Shown: positions 54,757 through 64,000 of the stretch, in pieces
Numbering within the stretch: position 1 is the first letter of the stretch
How the letters are laid out: each line of letters begins with the position of its first letter
From: Cristatella mucedo
Taxonomy: Eukaryota > Bryozoa > Phylactolaemata > Cristatellidae
Direction: 5' to 3'
Assembly: GCA_009760855.2 (NCBI GenBank)
Contig: WPIO01000053.1
Coordinates: 1,815,501-1,879,500 of the forward strand
DNA: 64,000 nucleotides
Notes under the pieces: generated by a model
Told to the model about the DNA's origin: nothing
What the model saw: the letters and a program-made list of their open reading frames with translations, nothing else
Database searches by the model: none
Program-made: the position numbers and the translations under genes

Positions 54757-56964
54757 ATGCAACGACGCTGCAGCACTGAGCGTGGCCGTCTGAGGAAGCA
54801 GCTGATTGAGGCAGTGGAAGAGGCCGGATGCTTCCATTCATTCTACGTAGGTTTTAGCAGGGCGACCAGCCACGAAGAAAGAGTGTCGTTTTTGCTGCAC
54901 TCCGATGCATTTTGCAAGGTGCTACAGAGTGCGGTGCCGGCACCCACCTGGCCGCCGCCGGCCGACGAAGCGAAAGCGCTGGCGCTGTGCGAAAGAGGTA
55001 ACGTGCTTTACAGAAGCCTCGAGTACGACGAGGCGCTCGAAAAATATTACGAGAGCATCGCGTGCTGTCGCCCACGTGAGCTGTCGCTGCGTGTTCCCGC
55101 CGAAAGCAGAGATGCCGGCGACGGGTGTTTGGCTCGCAGTTACGCTAACCGCTCAGCTGTGTGGTACCAGCTTGGCAAGCACGGCAGCTGCTTGGGCGAC
55201 ATCGAGGCCGCGCTCGCTTCCGGCTTCTCAGAGCGCCTTCAGTATAAGCTTCAAGAGCGCAGGGCACGCTGCCTGCTCGCCCTCGAAGACTACCGCACCG
55301 CCGAGGAGGCGCTGCGAGCTAGCGAGGAGTCGCTACGACTCGCCGGGCTCAGCCAGAAAGATGAAAAGGAATGGCGGGGCAAGCTCGAACGGCACCGCTT
55401 GGCCTGTGCTGCCAAGCCTGAATTGCCCCCGAAGGCAGCTGCAGTCATGGCTGAGCTGCCCGAGCTGTCGCACGGTACAAATCTGAGTTATCCAGCCCTG
55501 TCGTCAGCTGTTGCGGTGGAGAGGAACACCACCTACGGAAGACATGTCGTCGCCAAGCAGAAGCTCAGCGTGGGAGACGTGCTGCTGGTTGAGGAGCCGC
55601 TCGCCTCGGTCCTGGAGCCGCACTGTCTGAGCACTCACTGCCAGCACTGCCTCATGCGGCTCGTCGCAGTGTACCCGTGCCGGGGACGGTGCTCGGTGGC
55701 TCGTTACTGTAGCTTGACATGCGAGGGAGCGAGCTGGTCCGGCTACCATCGCTTCGAGTGCCGACGCATGGAAGCACTAGTGGACTTCTGCCTGCCGCAG
55801 GCACACCTTGCTCTTCGAGCCGTCCTCGCCGGCGGACTGGCCAACTACGAAGCTCGCGAAAGGCCATCACTTCCTATTCATCGAGTTGCTGCAGAGGAAG
55901 CAGCTGCCACTGAATCAGCTGCCTCTGCCGAAGCGACTGGAGATGGCCGGTCCCCAGTCGTCAGCCGTTCCGGTAAGGACGACGTCTGTGCAGCCCGCGT
56001 GTTTCGGCTACAGACTCAGGAGTCCAAATTCAGCAAGTCTGTGTTGCTTGATTTTGCCGTCTACTCGGTCTACCTTGCACTATGTGCCGATGTTGGAAAG
56101 GAACCGTCAGATCAGCTCAGTGGCCGGTCCGATCGTTCCGACGCCACAGCAGCCACTCATGACAGTGAAGACGGTGACGTCGTCGCGACGACACCGATCG
56201 ACATGGCCGCACTGACCCTCGTCGAAGGTGGTGCCTTTAAGTCTAGACTGATAGATGTGGCCGCTCTCATCCTTCACTATCTACTGGTTGTTTTGAGAAA
56301 CTGTCATGCAATTTACGAAATCCAAGGCCGACCTGATGAATTAGCCCTCGAGCTTGATCATATACAGCATGTCGTCATAGGAAAGGGCATTTACGGCGCC
56401 GCAAGCTTGCTAAATCACTCGTGCGACCCTAACGTGGCTGAGATCAGCCACGGTCGCAAGATGGTGATCCACTGCATGCAGTCCCTAAAGCCAGGCGAGC
56501 AGCTGTTCGACAACTACGGAGTCTCGTATGTCAACGTCGAGCTGGTGAAGCGCCTAGCCTGGCTTCACGAGAGATATTATTTCCACTGCACCTGTGAGGC
56601 CTGTGAAGGCAACTGGCCCCAATACAAAGATCTGCCCGAGGCTTTGTGCACGAGTCCCTGCACTCACCCGAAGTCCGGAAAATTCGACCACGGGCATGGC
56701 TGTCGAGCATGCAAGACCAGTGCAGAGGAAGCGTTTCACGATATGCTGTGCCTGTGTGACCGCGTGTACTCCGTTGATCGACGACAGACGATCTCAGCTC
56801 GCCATGCAGTTGAGGCTGGTTTCGATGTCCTCAGCCGTTTACTAGTAAAGCCCAACAAGGTTCTCGTCGATTACCGACGCATGGTGCAGCACTGCTACGA
56901 CAGGATGGGTAATTGTAACATGCTGCCCCCTGCGGCTGAGTGTTTTTCAGACGTTGACCCATAG
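54757..56964 (+). CDS. Smyd4-like: SMYD4-like protein D: TPR-MYND-SET lysine methyltransferase, 735 aa
   Basis: Single open frame of 735 codons. TPR-like region about 70-200; MYND ligands C295, C298, C308, C312, C318, C322, H331, C335; SET core NHSC 553-556 followed by the family-typical D557 and P558; GEQLFDNYG with Y587; post-SET C611, C613, C616. It keeps all consensus SET positions I could check, so it is the best candidate for an active enzyme. The first about 180 residues are clearly different from A-C and three residues longer, while from codon 182 (base 55,300) it is nearly the same as C. That makes it a chimera of a distinct 5' part and a C-type 3' part. ATG chosen because it aligns with the starts of the other three. 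Confidence 0.92.
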   Translation: MQRRCSTERGRLRKQLIEAVEEAGCFHSFYVGFSRATSHEERVSFLLHSDAFCKVLQSAVPAPTWPPPADEAKALALCERGNVLYRSLEYDEALEKYYESIACCRPRELSLRVPAESRDAGDGCLARSYANRSAVWYQLGKHGSCLGDIEAALASGFSERLQYKLQERRARCLLALEDYRTAEEALRASEESLRLAGLSQKDEKEWRGKLERHRLACAAKPELPPKAAAVMAELPELSHGTNLSYPALSSAVAVERNTTYGRHVVAKQKLSVGDVLLVEEPLASVLEPHCLSTHCQHCLMRLVAVYPCRGRCSVARYCSLTCEGASWSGYHRFECRRMEALVDFCLPQAHLALRAVLAGGLANYEARERPSLPIHRVAAEEAAATESAASAEATGDGRSPVVSRSGKDDVCAARVFRLQTQESKFSKSVLLDFAVYSVYLALCADVGKEPSDQLSGRSDRSDATAATHDSEDGDVVATTPIDMAALTLVEGGAFKSRLIDVAALILHYLLVVLRNCHAIYEIQGRPDELALELDHIQHVVIGKGIYGAASLLNHSCDPNVAEISHGRKMVIHCMQSLKPGEQLFDNYGVSYVNVELVKRLAWLHERYYFHCTCEACEGNWPQYKDLPEALCTSPCTHPKSGKFDHGHGCRACKTSAEEAFHDMLCLCDRVYSVDRRQTISARHAVEAGFDVLSRLLVKPNKVLVDYRRMVQHCYDRMGNCNMLPPAAECFSDVDP

Positions 56965-57176
56965 AGCAGATCTAGCTGGACCAGAATTTGCAGTGTGCCC
57001 TCTCCCGAAGGCCGCTTCGTCGTTCTTGAAAAGCTGCTGGGTAACTCTGCAGCACCTCGTTTCCTTGAGCGCCAATGATTTCTCGGCAATAGGTATTTCG
57101 CTCGTGGTAATCCCGGGTGGCTAAAGAAGCTGGTCGCTGTCTAGCCTTGCTTTAACGTGGTTCTTCCTGCAAATTT

Positions 57177-57182
57177 ATTAAA
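57177..57182 (+). promoter_or_regulatory. Poly(A) signal ATTAAA of gene D
   Basis: About 213 bp after the stop, in the same context as the gene C signal. Confidence 0.55.
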
Positions 57183-58190
57183 CATTTAGGATATTTCCAC
57201 TGGTTTTGTGAACTCCTTTGCTCCTGATATACTGCCCTGTCGTACATTTTGAAATCGGATCATGTCGCACCTAGCTGCGGCTGTGCAGCCAGGAGTTACT
57301 GCCAGTTTGAGTCTCACAGCATGGCAGAAAGTGGTTGCAAAACTTCTTCTGATATGTTTGCCGACTCCTAGAACGCTTAATCCCACAATATCACTACTAC
57401 TAAGAAAACACCGTACGTAGTACTGACATTTTCTATTACTTCTATGATATTCCGGGTACTTGAGCTGGTCTTTTGATCCTTAATTGAAGCAAATCTCTTC
57501 TGTTGAAATACAGAATAGGCAGCTAAATCAGGTTGAATACTTGTAATGATTCAATTTCATAATACCCTTGTGCTCTTTCTCAGATTACGTATCCCCTCCT
57601 CAGCTCGCCTTATCCCATCCATTACATCTTGGTCTTCGCCTACGCATTAGATAAAAATACTTGCTTCTATGCAGTCAAGCAAAAGAGAAACTGAAAAAAC
57701 TAGCCGATAGTAAAATAATAAACTAGCTCTAAGAAAGCCACCGTCGAAGACAGTCAGTTCCGAATCTTAAATAGGCTACCAACGTCATAGCTGGTTTCGG
57801 AAGCAGTCTTCACAGCAAAGCTCAGTCTGTCAATTACAACTTCTGGTTACGGTTGCCTATATAACAAACATTGATTCATTTTATGCAATTTTGGCATCAT
57901 ATTCATGCAAGTCAAAGTCAATTTCTTAACCTTAATCACACAATGCCGACTTATGGAATAAATTCAGAATAGCAATTGACCAAAAAAAATTACTCATTTG
58001 TGGCTTCCGAGACCAAATTGCAAATCACTTGGCTCAAGCATCCGGCACATGTCAGGCAGACACTGGTCCCACCATCAGACTAATCTCATCCGAACCAAAG
58101 AAAATCTCACCTGATTTGACAACCTCTTGTATACAGCTTTAGAGGAGATTTCGCTGCTATCACTGCCAGTGGCACTTGGAGATAAATGAT

Positions 58191-58263
58191 CGCCTAACAC
58201 GGGACTCGAACCTGTGATCTATTTCGTCAAGATGAAGCGCCTTAGTTCCCGAGTATGGACTAC
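58191..58263 (-). repeat. tRNA-like sequence (D copy 1)
   Basis: Duplicate of 35,301-35,373 within the 6.7-kb block. Confidence 0.5.
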
Positions 58264-58294
58264 CAACCAAACTCGTACCTGGACCAATCACTGT

Positions 58295-58560
58295 CACACC
58301 TTTTAGGACAGCATTAAGTGAGTCCCTGAGATTCGTCCTTCATTTGCCTATGCTTGCCGACACTGTGCATGCTGCCACTAACCACACTTGCATGCTGACC
58401 CTGCGTGTCAATCAATAACTATAATATTCACATTGTTTATCAAGCAAGATATTACTCACCAATCAATCAGGTTTCGTTTTGCAGCAAATGTAAAGCGCCT
58501 AGAAAGAGATTGAGTTTTCTGAGGGCACTTTATCAAGTGCATTATTATTATTATTGTTGT
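58295..58560 (+). mobile_element. LINE alpha 3' UTR (D copy)
   Basis: Duplicate of 35,405-35,670, carried by the segmental duplication rather than inserted separately. Confidence 0.8.
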
Positions 58561-58626
58561 TATTGTATGCAGCTGTAGAGGAGATTTCGCTGCTGTCACT
58601 GCCAGTGGAACTTGGAGATAAATGAT

Positions 58627-58698
58627 CGCCTTAGACGGGACTCGAACTTGTGATCTATTTCGTGAAGATGAAGCACCTTAGTTCCCGAGTAAGGACTA
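58627..58698 (-). repeat. tRNA-like sequence (D copy 2)
   Basis: Duplicate of 35,737-35,808. Confidence 0.5.
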
Positions 58699-60779
58699 CC
58701 TACCACACTCGTAGCTGGACCGATCACCGTCTTGTTTGTCTAGCAGAATCACGTGTCCTATGACATCGCTGGTTCTTCCGACAGATGGCGAAAACCCAAT
58801 GAATTGAGGAAGCTCCTCAGGCTGGTCACTCGAAGAAAATTAGTCACGTGGTGCAGCTGTCTTAAGATGCTTAAAATCCTGCAGCAGAAGGGCTTCCGAT
58901 TCCAAGATCCGTGAAGCTAACTAGCAGCTTAGAGACAACTGCTTGTCGATTGGCAACAAATTACGAGAAATGTGAAGAAAAATGATAATTTTACAGAACT
59001 TAATCATGTTCTGCACAGTTTAGAGGAATTATTTGCAAAGATTTAAACATTTAATTTCTAATAGAAAGATCTCCATGGAGGCAAGCAGTAATCAATTGAA
59101 CTGTGGAATGGCTATTGAAGTTGGTCGGCCACCAGTTAATAAAAAACGCGTTGCTGATAGGACAGCTGCAACAGTCCACCATTTTGTTCTTAATTCAATT
59201 TTCATTTGTTTTTTTCACTGTATTGGCCGTCCTTTTTTGGAAAAGTAGTTAAGATGCAAATCTTTTTCTACCCTCCGCAGGTCGAAGTGAACGTATGCAA
59301 AGGCCCTGCCAAATCTGCTGGAGAATTCCGGTACTTTTGCATCACCTGTAAAAGCTAATAACGAGTGATTAGGTTCTCCCACAGCTCCATGCAAACGTAT
59401 TATTATTATTATTACGATTAGTGCAGTTAATCAAGCCGAAACTTCTTATGCAGCCTCGGTGAGGTAGCCAAATGCCATTGGTAACCATCGGTGGTTTTCA
59501 AGTGATTATAAACTCTGCGATTGTATAGAAGATCACTATATGAATAGTAAACGTACTTAAACTTTATTGTTACGAGTAAGTAGTAAATATAAGAGGATCA
59601 TAAACAATAGAGGAGGTGTGGAAAGACCATAGAGCAAGCGGATTACAGTCTCTTTCCTACAATACTATTAGAAGCAAAACTAGTCTACCGAATTGCCAGT
59701 AAAGGATGACAAGTGCTGAAAATAAAGGTGTCTAGGTAAGCAGGATAAAGAAACCACTGTCACTTTTCAAAGTAAAGACAAGAAATGGGATCGATGTGAT
59801 GGTAGAGACGTTGCAGCTCATGTCTTGCAGGAATGTTTACCGTAGTTAGATCATGAGGACTGCCACATAGACCTTTGATAATGCTGGAAATGTTACTGCC
59901 ATTCTTAAGCAAAAGGGAACCTCGAATTTCTATGGCCGTGACTTTCCAACAGATTTACGCAAGAGAGGCCTTCTTCAGCAACGTTACAACAGGAAAGGTT
60001 TAAAATGAAGATGATTTGTTCTGCCAGTCCTTGAGGAATGATACATTAAGATATAGTAATGTGTTTTTCTTCAACAAATGCTGCAAGATTTCTAGCATCT
60101 CGTCGGTGCATGAAAGTGGCTATAAATACTGGCCAAATATGTCTGTAATAGTGTCCGCATCTAACAAACCTTTATTTTATAAAGATCTTCGTCAAGCTCG
60201 GCTGGAATTTGGCGTGAGGCTAGCAGAACTCAAGAATATAGACACGTAGTTTTAACTGTATAATAAACAAGAGGAATGCTGGAAACGGTTCGTTGTCACC
60301 CTGGTGTATTTGCACTCAAACTAGGAAGTCGAAATGTCAAAATCCGTATATCAAATTAAAAACTTTGCCCACCAAAATGCTCAAAATGTTCAAAATGCTT
60401 CACATCCGTTCAGTGTATTGCCCACTCTGGTTCCCTGACGACAGAACACCTAGCATGATTTGTTGTCAAGAAAACTTGTGCACAATATATCAGTGTAAAT
60501 CCACATAGGCAATAATAAAAGTTGTAGCATCTGAAAAAGCTTGTCACACATCAAAAGCAGCCATGTAAAAGAAAGACTATTCATCTTTGCTTTAACTGCA
60601 CACGAGATGCCAGCTACCCTGAACAGTTGGCCGTAACTATGCCTCCGCTTAACCTTAGTAAGGATAAAGCACTAATCAGAGAGAGTTTCCAGCTTTCCTT
60701 CATTCTCAAAAGCAACTCAGGTGTGCACATGACTATATCTGTTGGAAAATCTAAAAGATGCGTTGATTTGTTGATTTGT

Positions 60780-62006
60780 TGAATCGCAGATGCACAATCC
60801 AAAAATGCTGATGTCGACAAGAAACCATCTCCTCAACCATTCTCAGATTAGCTCGTTACCTGATGATCCTTGTGATGACCTAGCCGATCTCCTCTCTCGA
60901 TTCTTTGTGCAGAAGGTAGGCTAGCTCAGGGAATCCATCCCTGCGACGACAACCTCCCCACTACAATGCTATTCCTCTGTTCCTGGCTGCACCACAATGT
61001 CTGCATTTAAGCAGATCACTAGTGATCTAGTCCTAAAGTTCGTATCTCAATCAAAAAGAAGAAAACAAGTCCTCTGGACCCTATTCCCACTGTCGTTCCC
61101 CCTACGTTGCATTGATCTGCTGCTGCAATGCATAACTAACATCATGAATATGTTCTTAGCCTCAGGTCATGTCCCAGCACCTTTCCAAAAAGCTTTAGTC
61201 GGGCCACTTCTCAAGAAAGCATCACTAGACCAAGAGAACTTAAGCAACTACCCCCAGTCTCCCTTCTACCATTCCTATCAAAGACACTGGAACGGGTCGT
61301 GGCGTACCAGCTGAACTCATGTATCGAAACCTCACACCTTGCAAGTAAGTTCCAGTCTGGCGTTTAGAGCTAATCACTGCACAGAGTCAGCATTGCTTAG
61401 GGTATGCAGCAACCTACTTAGGAATACAGACATGGGTAGAGTCTCTCTGCTTGTTTTGCTCGAACTCTCGGCAGCTTTTGAAGCCATCGATCACAAAGTT
61501 CTTCGAGAGCACCTCACATTTCACCTGGGCATCACTGGCACTGCTCTGCAGTGTTTCTGGTCCTATCTCAGTGGGAGACTCCAGAGCATTGACGTGAATG
61601 GACAAAACTCTTCTGAAGTACGTCTAAAATACGGAGTACCTCAGGGCTCGGTGCTAGGTCCGGTTCTTTCACGGTTTATACTCTCCCTCTTGCTTATGTG
61701 ATTGCCGAGCACAATCTAGGCTTTCACTTCTATGCGGATGACACTCAGTTGTACCGTTGCTTTGATCCCTCCAAGCCTTCGAGTACCTCAAATTCTATCA
61801 ACTCACTTGCTGCATGCATTGATGACATCCGCACATGGATGGCTACACATTTTCTAAAACTGAACGATGATAAAACTAACCTACTAGTTATGGGAAAACC
61901 CAGCGTGATTCAGAGATTGGTAAGGCTGACTCTCAAAATTTGTTCTGCCAGCATATCTCCTGTCGAATCAGCTCAAAATCTAGGTGTCATATTCCAAAGC
62001 GACCTC
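60780..62006 (+). mobile_element. LINE alpha, duplicate of 37,890-39,113, cut at the block edge
   Basis: Same frame breaks as the C-side copy, plus further indels near 61,055 and 61,363. Contains VLLELSAAFEAIDHKVL, YGVPQGSVLGPVL, FYADDTQLY and LNDDKTNLLVMGKPS. It ends at 62,006 where the duplication ends. Confidence 0.85.
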
Positions 62007-62039
62007 GCACGGTTCGAATCGGTGTTTTAGGAGCAACCG

Positions 62040-62112
62040 TTCAGTTATACTGTCATTTAGTGTCTAGAAATTTTTCCGACGTCCAGGATCGGAAGTCAGG
62101 AAAGCAAGCGTA
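62040..62112 (-). mobile_element. Short LINE beta fragment, minus strand
   Basis: Antisense match to the LINE beta region encoding LADIRSWMSKNFLK (compare 19,840-19,900). It lies between the duplication edge and the microsatellite. Confidence 0.55.
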
Positions 62113-62114
62113 TG

Positions 62115-62299
<185 letters not shown>

Positions 62300-63640
62300 G
62301 CGTTATTTTAAAAACCGGGAAAAATGTTACCATGAGTTTTCAAGGTTAGCAGGTCATCCCAACATCTGTGTTAAATCAAGAGGTAGACAATGTTTCCCAT
62401 GTTATTGGTGCCAATGTGAAAGCCAGTCTTTTTATTAATATTTGAGAAATATCAATAAATATTCATAAACGGCGATTGATCCTATAGGGGTGGGGCATAA
62501 CTCTCCATCCCTTGGACATACTCCGTAAGAAACCTAAAATTCTACTTCAAAAATAGCATTTCAAAGTTCAAGCCTTGGTTCAAAATGCGTCTTTAAAGAC
62601 TCTTTATCCCTAAAAAAAACTTCTTTTGATTATTGAAATTACATTATAACAAGCATACTTATCGGCTAATCCCTACTAATTACAGCGGGAAAGTCCATCT
62701 GACCCTCCGTCAAGCTGCAAGTTTGCGACCAGTACTTCCGAAGTGACTGGCAATCGACTTCTACGACTGAGCGAAGCAAGTCCGCAGGCTCTAGTGTGTC
62801 TTATAAAGCTTGATGGCTATTTTTGAAAATGTGAAGTTTAGGTAATTCAGCAGTTTAATTTATATTGCAGTAGTTGGAGACACCGCGGCTATCGCTTCGG
62901 CTAGCAGACGACGCTAAGACATTGCCTGCTGCTGAACGCGAGGGCGTGGCATGCAGGTTGAAGTGCTTGAACTTTAACCTTCGATTTACACCGAAGAGGA
63001 TAGGTATGAGCTGCGGTGAGCTGAGGAAGGAATGACAATAATGTTAAGGGACAAGAGAGCATCAAGTTAGAGCATTTCAAACGACGTCTAGCCTGGCTCT
63101 ACGAAAATAGGCTGCAGAGTTTTTCCAATTAATCTACGGAGTTTTATAAAGGTAATCAATGTTTGAGCATGATAATCGCTTTTCTCTCTGACCAGCTTGC
63201 ATATTCTTTTGCTTCATTTTTTTCGAATAAATCTTGAAAAAATTAATTTTGAATAATACTAATTATGAAAAGATTGGTTTCTCCTTTTGCAGCCTTAGAT
63301 CAGTCAAAACTGGAGGTGGGGTTACTTTCATCAGTGGCCTTTGACCTAGCAACCAACAGCCTGGGCTCTAATCTTGCCGTGTACCACAGGATGAATAGTG
63401 TTCATTCCAGCTTTGAAAATACATACCACCCAATCTCTGGTTATGACCTGCCTCGACCTGCAGTGACCTGGAGCGACACAGTACAATTTCATTTCCAAAC
63501 ACAGTGCTGCTGCACAGTAGAATTGTCGGAGATTTAAAAGGCAGCCAATTTGCTTATATATATAATATAAAATCGAAATCGTGGTTAAAAACACTTAAAA
63601 AACCTCAATAGAACAACGTCCAGCTTTACACAGATTTGCC
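62300..63640. other. Unassigned intergenic sequence
   Basis: AT-rich in its first half. One ATG-initiated open frame of 90 codons at 63,265-63,537 (+), starting MKRLVSPFAALDQSKLEV, has no family I recognise and may be chance. No LINE or LTR signature seen. Confidence 0.35.
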
Positions 63641-63728
63641 CTACTATTTTTCGGTACACATGCAATATACACCGTTGGCAGCCTGTACCTTTAGGATAGC
63701 GTAGCCCCTTCCCAGGTTCAAGTCGGTA

Positions 63729-64000
63729 CTAGTGCCGGCAAAGCAGCCGCAGCCGCCGAAGCAGCCGCCTCCGTCGGAGCACCCGCCGCCGCCGGAGCAC
63801 CCACTGCCGCAGAAGCACCCGCCGCTTGAGAAGCAGCCGCTGCCAGGTGTGGACAGGCCAGTTACCTTCGCAGGCCTCGCAGCAGCAGTCGAAGAAGTAG
63901 CTGCTGCTAAGCCAGGTTTGGCGTTCAATCAGTTCGTCCGTGCCGTACCAGACGCCGTAGCTGTCGAACAGCTGCTCGCCCGGATCGATGGAGCGAAGGC
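63729..64000 (-). CDS. Smyd4-like: Partial SMYD4-like gene E, minus strand, cut by window edge
   Basis: Entering from the right edge on the minus strand, the frame encodes RSIDPGEQLFDSYGVWYG (SET end with the conserved tyrosine), then RQTWLSSSYFFDCCCEACEG and NWP (post-SET CxCxxC). Thereafter this frame turns arginine/leucine-rich and stops at 63,729-63,731. The alternative frame instead reads a cysteine/glycine repeat and continues to a stop at 63,644. One frameshift near 63,850 would join the SET end to the cysteine-rich frame, so the true C-terminus is uncertain. It is clearly diverged from A-D and transcribed in the opposite direction, so it may be an older or differently organised member. 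Confidence 0.65.
   Translation of the reverse strand, partial: LRSIDPGEQLFDSYGVWYGTDELIERQTWLSSSYFFDCCCEACEGNWPVHTWQRLLLKRRVLLRQWVLRRRRVLRRRRLLRRLRLLCRH

Larger units (their letters stand above)
55300..62006 (+). repeat. 6.7-kb segmental duplication, copy 2 (pairs with 32,411-39,113)
   Basis: See copy 1. Indels relative to copy 1 include one base lost near 59,328, one gained near 59,995, two gained near 61,055 and one gained near 61,363. At the right edge the next bases are GCACGGTTCGAATC, unlike copy 1. Confidence 0.85.

Overview
The window looks like an invertebrate animal genome, with arthropod or chelicerate as a weak guess. Its only intact protein-coding genes are four intronless paralogues of the TPR-MYND-SET lysine methyltransferase family (SMYD4-like), all on the + strand. 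The rest is metazoan-type repeat DNA: CR1/L2-like non-LTR retrotransposons, Ty3/gypsy LTR elements, a hAT-like fragment, tRNA-like repeats, a minisatellite and a long CA/TA microsatellite. No bacterial-style operon, CRISPR array or rRNA gene is visible.

Layout. 0-3.6 kb: decayed Ty3/gypsy gag-pol and a LINE, both on the minus strand. 3.7-7 kb: LINE 3' end, a SMYD4-like pseudogene, a 21-bp minisatellite and a degraded reading frame. 7.4-13 kb: LINE copies and an old copy of the noncoding block that follows other SMYD4-like genes. 13.6-15.8 kb: gene A. 16-24.5 kb: gene A 3' flank, two LINEs, an LTR element inserted in one of them, and duplicated flank. 25.5-27.6 kb: gene B. 28.7-30 kb: a solo-LTR-like insertion. 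31.9-34.1 kb: gene C. 34-45 kb: duplicated 3' flank, LINEs, an inverted SMYD4-like fragment and a hAT-like fragment. 45.2-47.4 kb: LINE, integrase tail plus LTR, and a SMYD4-like C-terminal fragment. 47.4-54.7 kb: an older copy of the 3' flank, then LINE ends. 54.8-57 kb: gene D. 57-62 kb: its flank, nearly identical to that of C. 62.1-62.3 kb: CA/TA microsatellite. 63.7-64 kb: a fifth SMYD4-like gene on the minus strand, cut by the window edge.

The central observation is that the four genes are mosaics. B resembles C in its 5' flank and first half but A in its second half. C and D share a nearly identical block of about 6.7 kb that begins inside the coding sequence and runs about 5 kb downstream, while the N-terminus and 5' flank of D are distinct. 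All four share a GC-rich central tract encoding the end of the TPR region, the first part of SET and the MYND finger. This fits repeated unequal crossing-over or gene conversion in a tandem array. Between C and D, coding DNA differs several times more than the noncoding flank, mostly by amino-acid replacements.

All comparisons were done by eye; counts and block edges are approximate. Two LINE families recur. I call them alpha (3' end followed by ATT repeats) and beta (3' end followed by ACATT repeats). These are local labels, not database names.
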